Assembly: GCA_049323795.1 (NCBI GenBank)
Contig: JBMOOH010000009.1
Location: 1-64,000 of the forward strand
Direction: 5' to 3'
DNA: 64,000 nt
Origin: JAOADN01 sp049323795
GTDB lineage: Bacteria > Pseudomonadota > Alphaproteobacteria > Rhodobacterales > Rhodobacteraceae
Part shown: positions 16,955 through 25,829 of the stretch, piece after piece
Position numbering within the stretch: position 1 is the stretch's first letter
Layout: each line of letters starts with the position of its first letter
Made by a program: the position numbers and the translations under genes
Notes under the pieces: generated by a model
What the model saw: the letters and a program-made list of their open reading frames with translations, nothing else
Databases searched by the model: none
What the model was told of the DNA's origin: nothing

Positions 16955-18103
16955 TCAGCCCTTCATCCCGTCCCAGAAGTTCCTGACCTTCGAGAAGAAC
17001 GAGGCTTCCTCGGGGTTGTTCTCCTCGCTCAGCCGCTCGAACTCGCGCAGCAGCTCCTTCTGGCGCCCGGTCAGGTTCACCGGCGTCTCCACCCCCAGCT
17101 CGATCAGCATGTCCCCCATGCCGGTGCCGCGGAGCGCGGGCATCCCCTTGCCCCTGAGCCGCATCTGCTTTCCGGTCTGGCTCCCGGGCGGAACCTTCAC
17201 CCGGCTGCGGCCCCCGTCGATCGTCGGAACCTCCACTTCCCCCCCGAGGGCGGCAGTGGTCATCGAGACCGGCACCCGGCAGTAGAGATTCAACCCGTCG
17301 CGCTGGAACAGGGCGTGCTCGCGCACCTCGATGAAGATGTAGAGATCGCCCGGCGGGCCTCCGCGCAGCCCTGCCTCGCCTTCGCCGGCCAGGCGGATGC
17401 GCGTCCCGGTCTCGACACCCGGGGGGATGTTCACCGAGAGCTGGCGCTCCTTCTCGGTCCGCCCGGCGCCGCCGCAGACCTTGCAGGGATTCTTCACGAT
17501 CTGCCCCGCCCCGCCGCAGGTCGGGCAGGTGCGCTCGACGGTGAAGAAGCCCTGCTGCGCCCGCACCTTGCCCATGCCCGAGCAGGTCGGGCAGGTCACC
17601 GGTTCGGCCCCCCCTTCGGCCCCCGAGCCATGGCAGGCCGCGCAGGTCACCGAGGTCGGAACGCTGATCGTCTTCTGGATGCCCCGGAAGGCGTCTTCGA
17701 GGGACACCCGGAGATTGTATCTCAGGTCGGATCCGCGCGCGGCACGCGAACGGCCGCCGCCCCCGCCGCGCTGACCCATGAAATCGCCGAACAGATCCTC
17801 GAACACGTCCGAGAAGGCGCTGGCGAAATCGCCCTGCTGGAACCCGCCGCGATGCGGTCCGCCGCCGCCCGCGCCGGACTCGAACGCGCCATGTCCGAAA
17901 CGGTCGTAGGCCGCCTTCTTCTGCTCGTCCTTCAGGACGTCGTAGGCCTCGTTGATTTCCTTGAACTGCGCCTCGGCCGAGGGGTCGTCCTGGTTGCGGT
18001 CGGGATGGAGTTCCTTCGCCTTGGCGCGGTAGGCCTTCTTGATCTCGTCCGCCGAAGCCCCCCGCGCGATCCCCAGAACCTCGTAAAAATCGCGTTTCGC
18101 CAT
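16955..18103 (-). CDS. dnaJ: Chaperone protein DnaJ
   Basis: This 382-residue Hsp40 has the J domain at residues 1-70 with HPD (LHPDRNQDD), a Gly/Phe-rich linker to about residue 130, and four CxxCxGxG zinc-binding repeats (CAACHGSG, CPTCSGMG, CPTCGGAG, CKVCGGAG). It stimulates DnaK ATPase and hands unfolded protein to it. It follows dnaK by 88 bp in the same direction. Both probably share the heat-shock promoter upstream of dnaK. Confidence 0.97.
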   Translation of the reverse strand: MAKRDFYEVLGIARGASADEIKKAYRAKAKELHPDRNQDDPSAEAQFKEINEAYDVLKDEQKKAAYDRFGHGAFESGAGGGGPHRGGFQQGDFASAFSDVFEDLFGDFMGQRGGGGGRSRAARGSDLRYNLRVSLEDAFRGIQKTISVPTSVTCAACHGSGAEGGAEPVTCPTCSGMGKVRAQQGFFTVERTCPTCGGAGQIVKNPCKVCGGAGRTEKERQLSVNIPPGVETGTRIRLAGEGEAGLRGGPPGDLYIFIEVREHALFQRDGLNLYCRVPVSMTTAALGGEVEVPTIDGGRSRVKVPPGSQTGKQMRLRGKGMPALRGTGMGDMLIELGVETPVNLTGRQKELLREFERLSEENNPEEASFFSKVRNFWDGMKG

Positions 18104-18191
18104 TCTCAGCTCCCCTCGGAACCCGCGCGCTCTTACGGCAAAGGCCGGCCAGGGCCGTCAGCCCGGGCCGGCCGGACGGGTCCGTCCGCGA

Positions 18192-20111
18192 TCACTTGCG
18201 CTTCTTGTCGCCGCCGATGTCTTCGAAGTCGGCGTCCACGATGTCGTCATCCACGCCGCGCGGCTGATCCTCGTCGCCGGTTCCGGGTTTCGCGCCCTCC
18301 GCCGCCTGCGCCTTGTAGATGGCTTCGCCGAGCTTCATCGCCGCATCGGTCAGGTTCTGGATGCCGCCCCTGATCTTGCCGGCATCCTCGCTCTTGAGCG
18401 CCTCTTCCAGCGCGCCGATGGCCAACTCGATCGCCTCCACCGTCGATCCGTCGACCTTGTCGCCGTGCTCTTCCAGCGACTTCCTCGTCGAATGGACAAG
18501 GCTTTCGGCCTGGTTGCGGGTCTCGACCAGTTCCCTGCGCTTCTTGTCGGCCTCGGCGTTCGCCTCGGCGTCCCTGATCATCTTCTCGATGTCGGCGTCG
18601 GACAGACCGCCCGAAGCCTGGATCGTGATCTGCTGCGCCCGGCCGGTGGCCTTGTCCTTGGCGGACACGCTGACGATGCCGTTCGCGTCGATGTCGAAGG
18701 TCACCTCGATCTGCGGCATGCCGCGGGGGCTGGGCGGGATGCCTTCGAGGTTGAACTGGCCGAGGAGCTTGTTGTCGGCCGCCATCTCGCGCTCGCCCTG
18801 GAAGACGCGGATCGTGACCGCGTTCTGGTTGTCCTCGGCCGTCGAGAAGATCTGCGACTTCTTCGTGGGGATCGTGGTGTTGCGGTCGATGAGCCGGGTG
18901 AATACCCCGCCCAGCGTCTCGATCCCGAGCGAGAGCGGGGTCACGTCGAGCAGCACCACATCCTTGACGTCGCCCTGCAGGACGCCCGCCTGGATCGCGG
19001 CGCCGAGTGCCACGACCTCGTCGGGGTTCACGCCCTTGTGGGGATCCTTGCCGAAGAAGTTCGTCACTTCCTCGATCACCTTCGGCATCCGCGTCATGCC
19101 GCCGACCAGCACCACCTCGTCGATGTCGCCCTTCGACAGGCCGGCGTCCTTGAGCGCGGCCTCGCAGGGCTTCATCGACTTCTTGATGAGGTCGCCGACC
19201 AGCGATTCGAGCTTCGCCCGTGTCAGCTTCACGACCATGTGGAGCGGCGTGCCGGACTTCATGTCCATGCTGATGAAGGGCTGGTTGATCTCGGTCTGCT
19301 GGCTGGACGAAAGCTCGATCTTGGCCTTCTCCGCGGCCTCCTTCAGGCGCTGGAGGGCCATCTTGTCCTTGGTCAGATCGACGCCGTGTTCCTTCTTGAA
19401 CTCGTCGGCGAGGTAGTTGACGATCCGCATGTCGAAGTCCTCGCCGCCGAGGAACGTGTCCCCGTTGGTCGATTTCACCTCGAAAAGGCCGTCGTCGATC
19501 TCGAGAATGGTGATGTCGAAGGTGCCGCCGCCGAGGTCATAGACCGCGATCGTCTTGCTGTCCTTCTTGTCGAGGCCATAGGCGAGCGCAGCGGCCGTCG
19601 GCTCGTTGATGATCCGCAGCACTTCGAGGCCGGCGATCTTGCCCGCATCCTTCGTCGCCTGGCGCTGGGCGTCATTGAAATAGGCAGGCACGGTAATGAC
19701 GGCCTGCGTGACGGGTTCGCCCAGGTAGGACTCGGCGGTCTCCTTCATCTTCTGAAGGACGACGGCAGAGATCTGAGCGGGGCTGTACCTGTCACCCTTG
19801 ACTTCCACCCAGGCATCGCCGTTGCCGCCGTCCACGATCGAATAGGGAACCAGCTTGCGGTCCTTCTCGACCTCGGGGTCGGTCACCCGCCGCCCGATCA
19901 GGCGCTTGACGGCGAAGATCGTGTTGGTGGGGTTCGTCACGGCCTGCCGCTTCGCGGGCTGGCCGACAAGGCGCTCAGTGTCGGTGAACGCCACGACCGA
20001 GGGCGTGGTCCGCGCGCCTTCCGAGTTTTCGATGACCTTGGGCTGCGACCCGTCCATGATGGCGACGCAGGAATTGGTAGTCCCGAGGTCGATGCCGATG
20101 ACTTTGGCCAT
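18192..20111 (-). CDS. dnaK: Chaperone protein DnaK (Hsp70)
   Basis: This 639-residue Hsp70 has the N-terminal ATPase domain with IGIDLGTTNSCVA, the AVYDLGGGTFDITI phosphate motif near residue 190 and VVLVGGMTRMPKV near residue 333, a substrate-binding domain from about 390, and a helical lid ending in an acidic tail near EDQPRGVDDDIVDADFEDI. Length and order are standard. The gene is preceded by an RpoH-type promoter and followed by dnaJ. Confidence 0.98.
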   Translation of the reverse strand: MAKVIGIDLGTTNSCVAIMDGSQPKVIENSEGARTTPSVVAFTDTERLVGQPAKRQAVTNPTNTIFAVKRLIGRRVTDPEVEKDRKLVPYSIVDGGNGDAWVEVKGDRYSPAQISAVVLQKMKETAESYLGEPVTQAVITVPAYFNDAQRQATKDAGKIAGLEVLRIINEPTAAALAYGLDKKDSKTIAVYDLGGGTFDITILEIDDGLFEVKSTNGDTFLGGEDFDMRIVNYLADEFKKEHGVDLTKDKMALQRLKEAAEKAKIELSSSQQTEINQPFISMDMKSGTPLHMVVKLTRAKLESLVGDLIKKSMKPCEAALKDAGLSKGDIDEVVLVGGMTRMPKVIEEVTNFFGKDPHKGVNPDEVVALGAAIQAGVLQGDVKDVVLLDVTPLSLGIETLGGVFTRLIDRNTTIPTKKSQIFSTAEDNQNAVTIRVFQGEREMAADNKLLGQFNLEGIPPSPRGMPQIEVTFDIDANGIVSVSAKDKATGRAQQITIQASGGLSDADIEKMIRDAEANAEADKKRRELVETRNQAESLVHSTRKSLEEHGDKVDGSTVEAIELAIGALEEALKSEDAGKIRGGIQNLTDAAMKLGEAIYKAQAAEGAKPGTGDEDQPRGVDDDIVDADFEDIGGDKKRK

Positions 20112-20217
20112 ATGTCTTCCCTTCCTTCGGCGATTTCAGTGGGGTTCAGGCCCGTAAGCGGCTCCTGCGCCCCGATCCCAGACATTCGGCGGGGCGCTGC
20201 CCCTCCGGCTTCTCGGG

Positions 20218-20248
20218 CTATATAGGGAGGGGGTCAGGGGCCTGCAAG
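20218..20248 (-). promoter_or_regulatory. RpoH (sigma-32)-type heat-shock promoter of dnaK
   Basis: Read on the minus strand, CTTG (20245-20248) is followed by 18 bases and then CCTATATAG (20218-20226). This matches the alphaproteobacterial RpoH pattern CTTG-N17/18-CYTATNT. It would start transcription about 100 bp before the dnaK start codon. Confidence 0.72.
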
Positions 20249-20280
20249 CGCCCCACCCCCGCAAGTGAGGGCGGAAACCG

Positions 20281-20904
20281 ATGCAACGCGAACCGAATTC
20301 CGCCTCTGCGGCCGGCCTCCGCGGGGCCATGCTTCACCGAGGCTTCCTCGACCGCAAGAGACAGGCCGAGATGGCCAGAGATATTGCCGCAGCCGCCGCA
20401 GCCGCCCCTCCGTTCTCGCCGCTGACGCCCTGGGGCAGACCGATGAGCGTCCGCATGACCTCGGCCGGGAAATACGGGTGGTTCACCGACCGGAAGGGTT
20501 ATCGCTACATCGACAGGCAGCCTTCCGGCGCGCCCTGGCCGCCGATCCCCGAGAGCGTCCTCGACGTGTGGCGCGAGGTAGGCGACGCGACGCGGATGCC
20601 GGACTGCTGCCTGATCAACTTCTACTCGGGCAAGGCGCGGATGGGTCTGCACCAGGACCGCGACGAAGCCGACTTCCGCTGGCCCGTGGTGTCGATCAGC
20701 CTCGGCGACGACGCGCTCTTCCGGATCGGCGGCACGTCGAGGTCGGACCGCACGGAAAGCCTGTGGCTGAGGTCCGGCGACGTGCTGGTCCTGGGGGGCG
20801 ATGCGCGGCTCGCCTATCACGGGATCGACCGCATCGCGGCAGGCACGTCGCTGTTGCTGCTGGAGGGCGGCCGGATCAACCTGACCTTGCGCGTCGTCGA
20901 CTAG
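20281..20904 (+). CDS. alkB: AlkB-type DNA/RNA dealkylation dioxygenase
   Basis: This 207-residue 2-oxoglutarate/Fe(II) dioxygenase has the HxD iron pair in GLHQDRDEADF near residue 122, the second His in AYHGIDR near residue 180, and the 2-oxoglutarate-binding RINLTLR at the C-terminus. NFYSGKARMGLHQD matches AlkB proper. It removes methyl groups from 1-methyladenine and 3-methylcytosine. Its stop codon shares the palindromic CTAG at 20901-20904 with the stop of the convergent SGNH hydrolase gene. No Ada-type regulator is adjacent. Confidence 0.9.
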   Translation: MQREPNSASAAGLRGAMLHRGFLDRKRQAEMARDIAAAAAAAPPFSPLTPWGRPMSVRMTSAGKYGWFTDRKGYRYIDRQPSGAPWPPIPESVLDVWREVGDATRMPDCCLINFYSGKARMGLHQDRDEADFRWPVVSISLGDDALFRIGGTSRSDRTESLWLRSGDVLVLGGDARLAYHGIDRIAAGTSLLLLEGGRINLTLRVVD

Positions 20905-21599
20905 GTGCAGTTCGCGCCACTTGCCTTGCCGATCGCTTTGGTGACCGCTGGGACGATTACACCGCTAGCCCTCTGGAAGTCAGGGTGCAGCCCGTCCGGA
21001 AACCACTCCTTCTCGTGGGGCATCGTCAGCCATCGGGCGTAGAGGTCGATCAGGCCGATGCCATGCGCCGCCGCGAGTCCCTCATAGCTGCGGTAGTAGG
21101 CGGCTAGACGGGGCCGCATCCAACCCCGAGGTCCGTGCGCCGGGCTCATCGTCATCAGAGCGAGCGACGCTTCCGGCAGGGCGGCGGCAAGACTACTCAG
21201 AATCTCTTCGTGACGGGCTTGGCTTGCGGAGGGCCAGAGCCCGTCGCGCAGGTCTGCATCGTTGATCGCGAATTCGATCAGCACTACGTCCGGCATTGCC
21301 GCGATGACATCGCCAACAGCGGACAGTCCCCATGCAGAGGACGCGCCGGCCTTGGCGACACGTGTCACCTCGACCGGCCGGCCAAGGCATCGCGACAGGG
21401 CAGGCGCGAGGTCTTCCGGCCATGTGCCGCCGCCGGTCAGGCTCGTTCCGAAAGCGACGATCCGCAGAGCATTCTGCCCGGGGCGGACAGGCGGCAGCGG
21501 TCGATCGATAGGCGTCCAGCCCTTGTTCGTGGCAAAGATCAGCACCAGCGCGCTGACCGTGACCGCCGACGCGCCGATCAGACTACGGATAACCTTCAT
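20901..21599 (-). CDS. SGNH/GDSL-family hydrolase, membrane-anchored or secreted
   Basis: This 232-residue protein has an N-terminal hydrophobic segment (residues about 5-24), then the SGNH blocks: FGTSLTGGG with the nucleophile Ser near residue 52, the block III Asn in EFAINDADLRDG and the block V DGLHPD near the C-terminus. Members are esterases, often deacylases of polysaccharides or lipids. The gene begins 2 bp after the acyltransferase gene and lies in the same operon, suggesting that the pair adds and removes acyl groups on a surface polymer. The substrate is not known. The start at 21599 gives a complete signal anchor. Confidence 0.82.
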   Translation of the reverse strand: MKVIRSLIGASAVTVSALVLIFATNKGWTPIDRPLPPVRPGQNALRIVAFGTSLTGGGTWPEDLAPALSRCLGRPVEVTRVAKAGASSAWGLSAVGDVIAAMPDVVLIEFAINDADLRDGLWPSASQARHEEILSSLAAALPEASLALMTMSPAHGPRGWMRPRLAAYYRSYEGLAAAHGIGLIDLYARWLTMPHEKEWFPDGLHPDFQRASGVIVPAVTKAIGKASGANCT

Positions 21600-21601
21600 G
21601 A

Positions 21602-22120
21602 TCAGGTCAGACCCTGTTCGGCCAGTCTGCTTTCGGTCTGATCCGCCTCGGCGTAGCGACCGTAGTGGCCGACAACGATGTCGGACCGGATGACCTTGGC
21701 GGGGTTCCCCGCGACGACCGAACGGGGCGGGACCGACTTGGTAACGACCGATCCTGCCCCGACCACGCATTCGTCGCCGATCTCCACCCCGGGAAGGATC
21801 AGGCTGCGGCCCCCGATGAAGCAGTTCCGTCCGATCCGCGTATGCAGGTAGAGGCCGCGCGTACGGTCATGCGTAAGTATCCGGGTTTCGAACGCGACGT
21901 AGGAGTAGGGTCCGACGTGAACCCCGATGGGAAAGGTCTTGTCGAACTTTGCCGACAGCGAGAACTGCGCCGTCGGGTGAATGTCCATCCCGAAAATGCG
22001 GGTGTTGACGAACCGGTAAATCCCGACGATCAGACCGCGGACCGAGGAAAGACGGTTCAGTCCGCGCCGGCGCGCCTTCTTCAGTGGGGGGGGGGGCGGA
22101 CCGTTCGTCACATCTGCCAT
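21602..22120 (-). CDS. WcaF/CysE-like hexapeptide-repeat acyltransferase with poly-Pro start region
   Basis: This protein of about 172 residues has a left-handed beta-helix C-terminal half (residues about 70-150) with hexapeptide repeats and the closing GAGSVVTKSVPPRSVVAGNPAKVIR. It resembles colanic-acid or O-antigen acetyltransferases. Codons 8-12 encode Pro-Pro-Pro-Pro-Pro from a run of 11 identical bases, which could shift frame by slippage. The start ATG at 22120 is not backed by a strong ribosome-binding site; an in-frame ATG at 22159 is an alternative, and both lie before the homopolymer. Neighbours are an ABC-2 exporter permease upstream and an SGNH hydrolase downstream, consistent with polysaccharide decoration. 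Confidence 0.8.
   Translation of the reverse strand: MADVTNGPPPPPLKKARRRGLNRLSSVRGLIVGIYRFVNTRIFGMDIHPTAQFSLSAKFDKTFPIGVHVGPYSYVAFETRILTHDRTRGLYLHTRIGRNCFIGGRSLILPGVEIGDECVVGAGSVVTKSVPPRSVVAGNPAKVIRSDIVVGHYGRYAEADQTESRLAEQGLT
22086..22096. repeat. 11-bp homopolymer (G on plus strand) inside acyltransferase gene
   Basis: Eleven G residues in a row on the plus strand are read as C11 within codons 8-12 of the acyltransferase. With 11 bases the gene is in frame. Gain or loss of one base would frameshift the protein near its start, as in phase-variable contingency genes. Confidence 0.85.
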
Positions 22121-22197
22121 CGCTGTGCTCTGACGGTCGTCCCGCCACGATAGAGACATTAAATGCAAATAGCGGGCCTACTGCAACTGTCCGTCGA

Positions 22198-23019
22198 TCA
22201 CCGTTTCGCGCCCCAGGACAGGGACGCGTGGCGCCGTGTGTAGAACTCGCCCATCAACCCCACGACCATCAGGGCGATGCTGACATAGACCGCGTACATG
22301 TAGTTCGTTTGCCGGGGGTTGTAGTTGATGAACACATAGCCCCGGCTCTGGTCGATCAGGTGAAAGAGCGGGTTCCACTGAAACAGGCTCAGCATCGTGA
22401 AGGGCAGCGTGTTGGCCACGACCATCTTGCCCGAGGCGATCATGTTCGCGCGGCTGTAGATCGTCGAGGCCAGGCCCACGGCCCCCGGCCACCACGGCCT
22501 GGCGGCGAGAAGGACCATGCCCACGGAAACCCCGAGCCACCACGCGAGAAGCACCATTCCGAAGGCGCTGGCCGGGTCATCGATCGTGATCGGGGTGAAG
22601 AAGGCGTGGTAGCCGTAAAGGACCACCACCATCGACAGGACCTGCGTGTAGAGAGACCCGAGCGCTGCCGCGGCGATTGCGACCGCGGTGTTCATGGGGG
22701 CGTGCAGCATCATCGGCGATGTCGGGCCCTCGGCCGCGGCCACCGCCCCCATGGCCTTGGTGTTCGTCATGAAGAGGAAGACGCCCGACATCAGGAACAG
22801 CGCGAAATCGCCGCGGAGCGCCAGCCCCCGCAGGTTGAAGAAGGTCATGAGGATCCAGAATGTCAGGATCAGGATGATCGTCTGCAGGATGCTCATCAGC
22901 AACCCCACGAGGGCGTTGCCGTTGCCCTTGCGGATCGAACGGACCGTCGCGTGATAGGTCAGGGCGCAGAGTGCCGCCGCCCGTCCGAACGACGACTGCG
23001 AAGCGCCCGTCCCGTACAT
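22198..23019 (-). CDS. ABC-2 type polysaccharide export permease (KpsM/Wzm-like)
   Basis: This 273-residue protein has six predicted membrane segments and the ABC-2 fold, including FLMSGVFLFMTNTKAMGAV and a NPLFHLIDQSRGYVFINYNPRQTNYMY loop split before the last helix, as in group 2 capsule or O-antigen exporters. The ATPase partner (KpsT/Wzt) is not in the window. The gene leads the minus-strand group with the acyltransferase and SGNH hydrolase, 77 bp upstream of the former. It is divergent from cysQ. It should export a capsule or LPS polymer. Confidence 0.82.
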   Translation of the reverse strand: MYGTGASQSSFGRAAALCALTYHATVRSIRKGNGNALVGLLMSILQTIILILTFWILMTFFNLRGLALRGDFALFLMSGVFLFMTNTKAMGAVAAAEGPTSPMMLHAPMNTAVAIAAAALGSLYTQVLSMVVVLYGYHAFFTPITIDDPASAFGMVLLAWWLGVSVGMVLLAARPWWPGAVGLASTIYSRANMIASGKMVVANTLPFTMLSLFQWNPLFHLIDQSRGYVFINYNPRQTNYMYAVYVSIALMVVGLMGEFYTRRHASLSWGAKR

Positions 23020-23084
23020 CGCCCCTGCCCTGCCCCGGCGACCTTGCCCATCTTCCTGCGTAGCAGCATAAGGTTAAAGGCCCT

Positions 23085-23099
23085 GCCGGTTCAACCGGC
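23085..23099. promoter_or_regulatory. 15-bp perfect palindrome GCCGGTT-C-AACCGGC in the exporter/cysQ intergenic region
   Basis: Seven-base arms surround a single C within the 100-bp divergent region, 20 bp before the cysQ start. It could be a regulator site that controls both directions or form a small hairpin in the cysQ leader. No family of regulator is suggested. Confidence 0.35.
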
Positions 23100-23119
23100 G
23101 CTTCTCCGGGGAATCGGAC

Positions 23120-23917
23120 TTGGATCACGGACGACTGATCGCGGTGATGCGCCGCGCAGCCCTGGACGCGGGCGACAGCATCATGGACGTCTACTCCGCG
23201 CCCGATTTCGAGGTCCGCGCCAAGTCGGACTCCTCGCCCGTGACCGAAGCCGACGAAAAGGCCGACGCGCTGATCTCGGCGGCGCTGGCCGGGGCATTTC
23301 CGGACCTGCCGCTCGTGACCGAGGAACAGGCGGCGACGCACCGCCAGGCCGTCTCGACCTTCCTGATCGTCGATCCGCTTGACGGCACCAAGGAGTTCGT
23401 CCGGCGCGGCGGCGACTTCACGGTCAACATCGCCTATGTCGAGGACGGCGTGCCGCTGCGGGGCGTCGTTTATGCCCCGGCGATCGGCCGGCTGTTCTAT
23501 ACCCTGCCCGACGGGCGATCGGTCGAGGAGCGCGGTCCCTTCGGCCGGGACGCGCCGGGGGCCACGGTGCCTCTCGGCGTGTCCATCCCGGACAACCGGG
23601 CACTGGTCGTCGTCGCCTCGAAGTCGCACCGCGACCGTGCGACCGACGACTACATCGCCCGCTACTCCGTCCGCGACTTCACCAGCGCGGGGTCGTCGCT
23701 CAAGTTCTGCCTCGTCGCCTCGGGCGAGGCCGACCTCTATCCGCGGCTCGGACCGACGATGGAGTGGGACACCGCCGCGGGCGATGCGGTCCTGCGCGGC
23801 GCCGGAGGCCACGTGATCCGCTTCGACGACCACGCGCCGCTCGCCTACGGAAAGCCCGGCTTCGCCAACCCCTTCTTCATCGCCCACGCACCGGGCGTCC
23901 TGCTGGTGAGGGATTGA
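23120..23917 (+). CDS. cysQ: 3'(2'),5'-bisphosphate nucleotidase CysQ
   Basis: This 265-residue inositol-monophosphatase-fold enzyme has the metal motif DPLDGTKEF near residue 82, the earlier Glu in VTEEQ and WDTAAGDAVL near residue 215. CysQ hydrolyses PAP, the by-product of PAPS-dependent sulfotransferases. Its place in a region with sulfotransferase genes fits PAP recycling during polysaccharide sulfation. The start is TTG at 23120; an in-frame ATG follows 27 bp later. Its stop overlaps the start of kdsB. Confidence 0.9.
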   Translation: MDHGRLIAVMRRAALDAGDSIMDVYSAPDFEVRAKSDSSPVTEADEKADALISAALAGAFPDLPLVTEEQAATHRQAVSTFLIVDPLDGTKEFVRRGGDFTVNIAYVEDGVPLRGVVYAPAIGRLFYTLPDGRSVEERGPFGRDAPGATVPLGVSIPDNRALVVVASKSHRDRATDDYIARYSVRDFTSAGSSLKFCLVASGEADLYPRLGPTMEWDTAAGDAVLRGAGGHVIRFDDHAPLAYGKPGFANPFFIAHAPGVLLVRD

Positions 23918-24714
23918 GCGTCCTCGTCGTCATCCCCGCGCGCCACGCATCGACGCGCTACCCGGGCAAGCCGCTCGTCCCGTTGCGCGGCGCCACCGGC
24001 GCCGCCCGGACGCTGGTCGAGCGGTCGTGGGCCGCCGCGCGGGCCGTCGCCGGGGTTGACCGCACCGTGGTGGCCACCGACGACGACAGGATCGCCGCGG
24101 CGGTACGGGGGTTCGGCGGGGAGGTCGTCATGACCTCGCCCGATTGCCGCAACGGCACCGAGCGCTGCGCCGAGGCGCACGCCGCCCTCGGCGGGCGGTT
24201 CGACACGGTCGTGAACCTTCAGGGCGACGCGCCGCTGACCCCGCCATGGTTCGTCGAGGCCCTGATCTCGGCGCTGGAGACCGACAGGGGGGCCGAGATC
24301 GCCACACCGGTGCTGCGCTGCGAAGGGGCGACGCTTTCGGGGCTTCTGGCCGACCGGGCCGCCGGCCGGGTCGGCGGCACGACGGCCGTTTTCGACCGGG
24401 CCGGCCGCGCGCTCTACTTCTCGAAGGAAGTGATCCCCCACACCGTCGGGTCCTACGGCGCCGCCGATCCCACGCCGGTCTTTCACCACGTCGGCGTCTA
24501 TGCCTACCGGCCCGATGCGCTCGCCGCCTATCCGTCCTGGGACATCGGCCCGCTCGAGACCCTGGAGGGGCTCGAGCAGCTCCGCTTCCTCGAGAACGGG
24601 CGCCCGGTCACCTGCGTCGAGGTCGCGGCGCGCGGACGGATGTTCTGGGAACTGAACAACCCCGAAGATGTTGACCGCATCGAGGCGATGCTTGCTGCGA
24701 TGGGCGAGGCGTGA
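23914..24714 (+). CDS. kdsB: 3-deoxy-manno-octulosonate cytidylyltransferase
   Basis: This 266-residue CMP-Kdo synthetase has the nucleotide motif VVIPARHASTRYPGKPL at the start, NLQGDAP near residue 105 and the C-terminal NNPEDVDRIEAML. It activates Kdo for LPS core or for the Kdo linker of group 2 capsules. The proposed start is TTG at 23914, overlapping the cysQ stop (TTGA), and puts the family N-terminus within five residues. A KpsU-type capsule paralogue is possible, since kdsD lies in another cluster at 36561. Confidence 0.85.
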   Translation: MSVLVVIPARHASTRYPGKPLVPLRGATGAARTLVERSWAAARAVAGVDRTVVATDDDRIAAAVRGFGGEVVMTSPDCRNGTERCAEAHAALGGRFDTVVNLQGDAPLTPPWFVEALISALETDRGAEIATPVLRCEGATLSGLLADRAAGRVGGTTAVFDRAGRALYFSKEVIPHTVGSYGAADPTPVFHHVGVYAYRPDALAAYPSWDIGPLETLEGLEQLRFLENGRPVTCVEVAARGRMFWELNNPEDVDRIEAMLAAMGEA

Positions 24715-24931
24715 CGTTCCGCGGCCGGGTTGCCAAGATTCCCTTGACTTCGGGACGCGCCATGCCCTGTTTGTTGCCAGTGAGGCGCCGAACCGCCCCG
24801 AGTTTCACCGATTTTCTCCTCCGATTGACCCAAAATAGTCATATGCTTGTCGAAACTGCGTCCGATTGTTCAAATACCGGAAGGGTCGGGCGGAGCGGTC
24901 AGTTCGGCCGATGGCCAGTGAAGGTGACGCA

Positions 24932-25822
24932 ATGAAGCGCAAGGTTACGAAAGCCATTTTCCCGGTCGCAGGTCTCGGCACCCGCTTCCTTCCCGCGACG
25001 AAGTCGATCCCGAAAGAGATCATGACGCTCGTGGACCGGCCGCTGATCCAGTACGCGATCGACGAGGCGCGCGCGGCGGGCATCAAGGAATTCATCTTCG
25101 TGACCTCGCGCGGGAAGTCCGCGCTCGAGGACTACTTCGACCACGCGCCCGAGCTCGAGGCGAACCTGCGCCGTGCCGGCAAGGCCGAGCTTCTGGAAAC
25201 GCTCCAGTCCACCAACATGGACTCGGGCGCCATCGCCTATATCCGCCAGCACAAGGCGCTGGGCCTCGGCCATGCTGTCTGGTGCGCGAAGCGGCTGGTC
25301 GGCAACGAGCCCTTCGCGGTGATCCTGCCCGACGACGTGATCGCGGCCGAGAAGCCCTGCCTGAAGCAGATGGTCGAGGCCTATGCCGAAACCGGCGGCA
25401 ACATGGTCGCCGCGATGGAGGTGCCGCCGGAGAAGGCGTCGTCCTACGGCATTCTCGACATCAAGCAAGACATGGGCTCGCTCGTGTCGGTGAAGGGCAT
25501 GGTGGAAAAGCCCAGGCGCGACGAGGCGCCGTCGAACCTCGCCGTTATCGGGCGGTACATCCTGTCGCCGTCCGTGATGACCAACCTGAGCAAGGCCAGG
25601 CAGGGCGCAGGGGGCGAAATCCAGCTCACCGACGCCATCGCTCAGGAGATCAGGAAGTCGAACGTCTACGGCTTCCGCTTCCGCGGCCAGCGGTTCGACT
25701 GCGGGTCCAAGGCCGGCTTCCTTCAGGCCACCGTCGCCTTCGGGCTGGCCCGGGACGATCTGCGCGAGGAGTTCTCGCAGTACCTGGTCGAACTGACGGC
25801 GATGCAGCGCGCCGCCGAATAG
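24932..25822 (+). CDS. galU: UTP-glucose-1-phosphate uridylyltransferase
   Basis: This 296-residue protein has PVAGLGTRFLPATKSIPKE at the N-terminus, VILPDDVI near residue 130 and VEKP near residue 190, all standard for GalU. It makes UDP-glucose for surface glycans. The start at 24932 follows AAGGTGA; an upstream ATG at 24911 is in frame but less well placed. galE follows after 7 bp. The 217-bp region before it is AT-richer and probably holds the promoter, though no single -35/-10 pair stands out. Confidence 0.96.
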   Translation: MKRKVTKAIFPVAGLGTRFLPATKSIPKEIMTLVDRPLIQYAIDEARAAGIKEFIFVTSRGKSALEDYFDHAPELEANLRRAGKAELLETLQSTNMDSGAIAYIRQHKALGLGHAVWCAKRLVGNEPFAVILPDDVIAAEKPCLKQMVEAYAETGGNMVAAMEVPPEKASSYGILDIKQDMGSLVSVKGMVEKPRRDEAPSNLAVIGRYILSPSVMTNLSKARQGAGGEIQLTDAIAQEIRKSNVYGFRFRGQRFDCGSKAGFLQATVAFGLARDDLREEFSQYLVELTAMQRAAE

Positions 25823-25829
25823 ACAGGCA

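Noticed and set aside
18465..20225. A 586-codon open frame antisense to dnaK
   Set aside because: Antisense open frames over dnaK are common in GC-rich genomes; no domain is recognisable.
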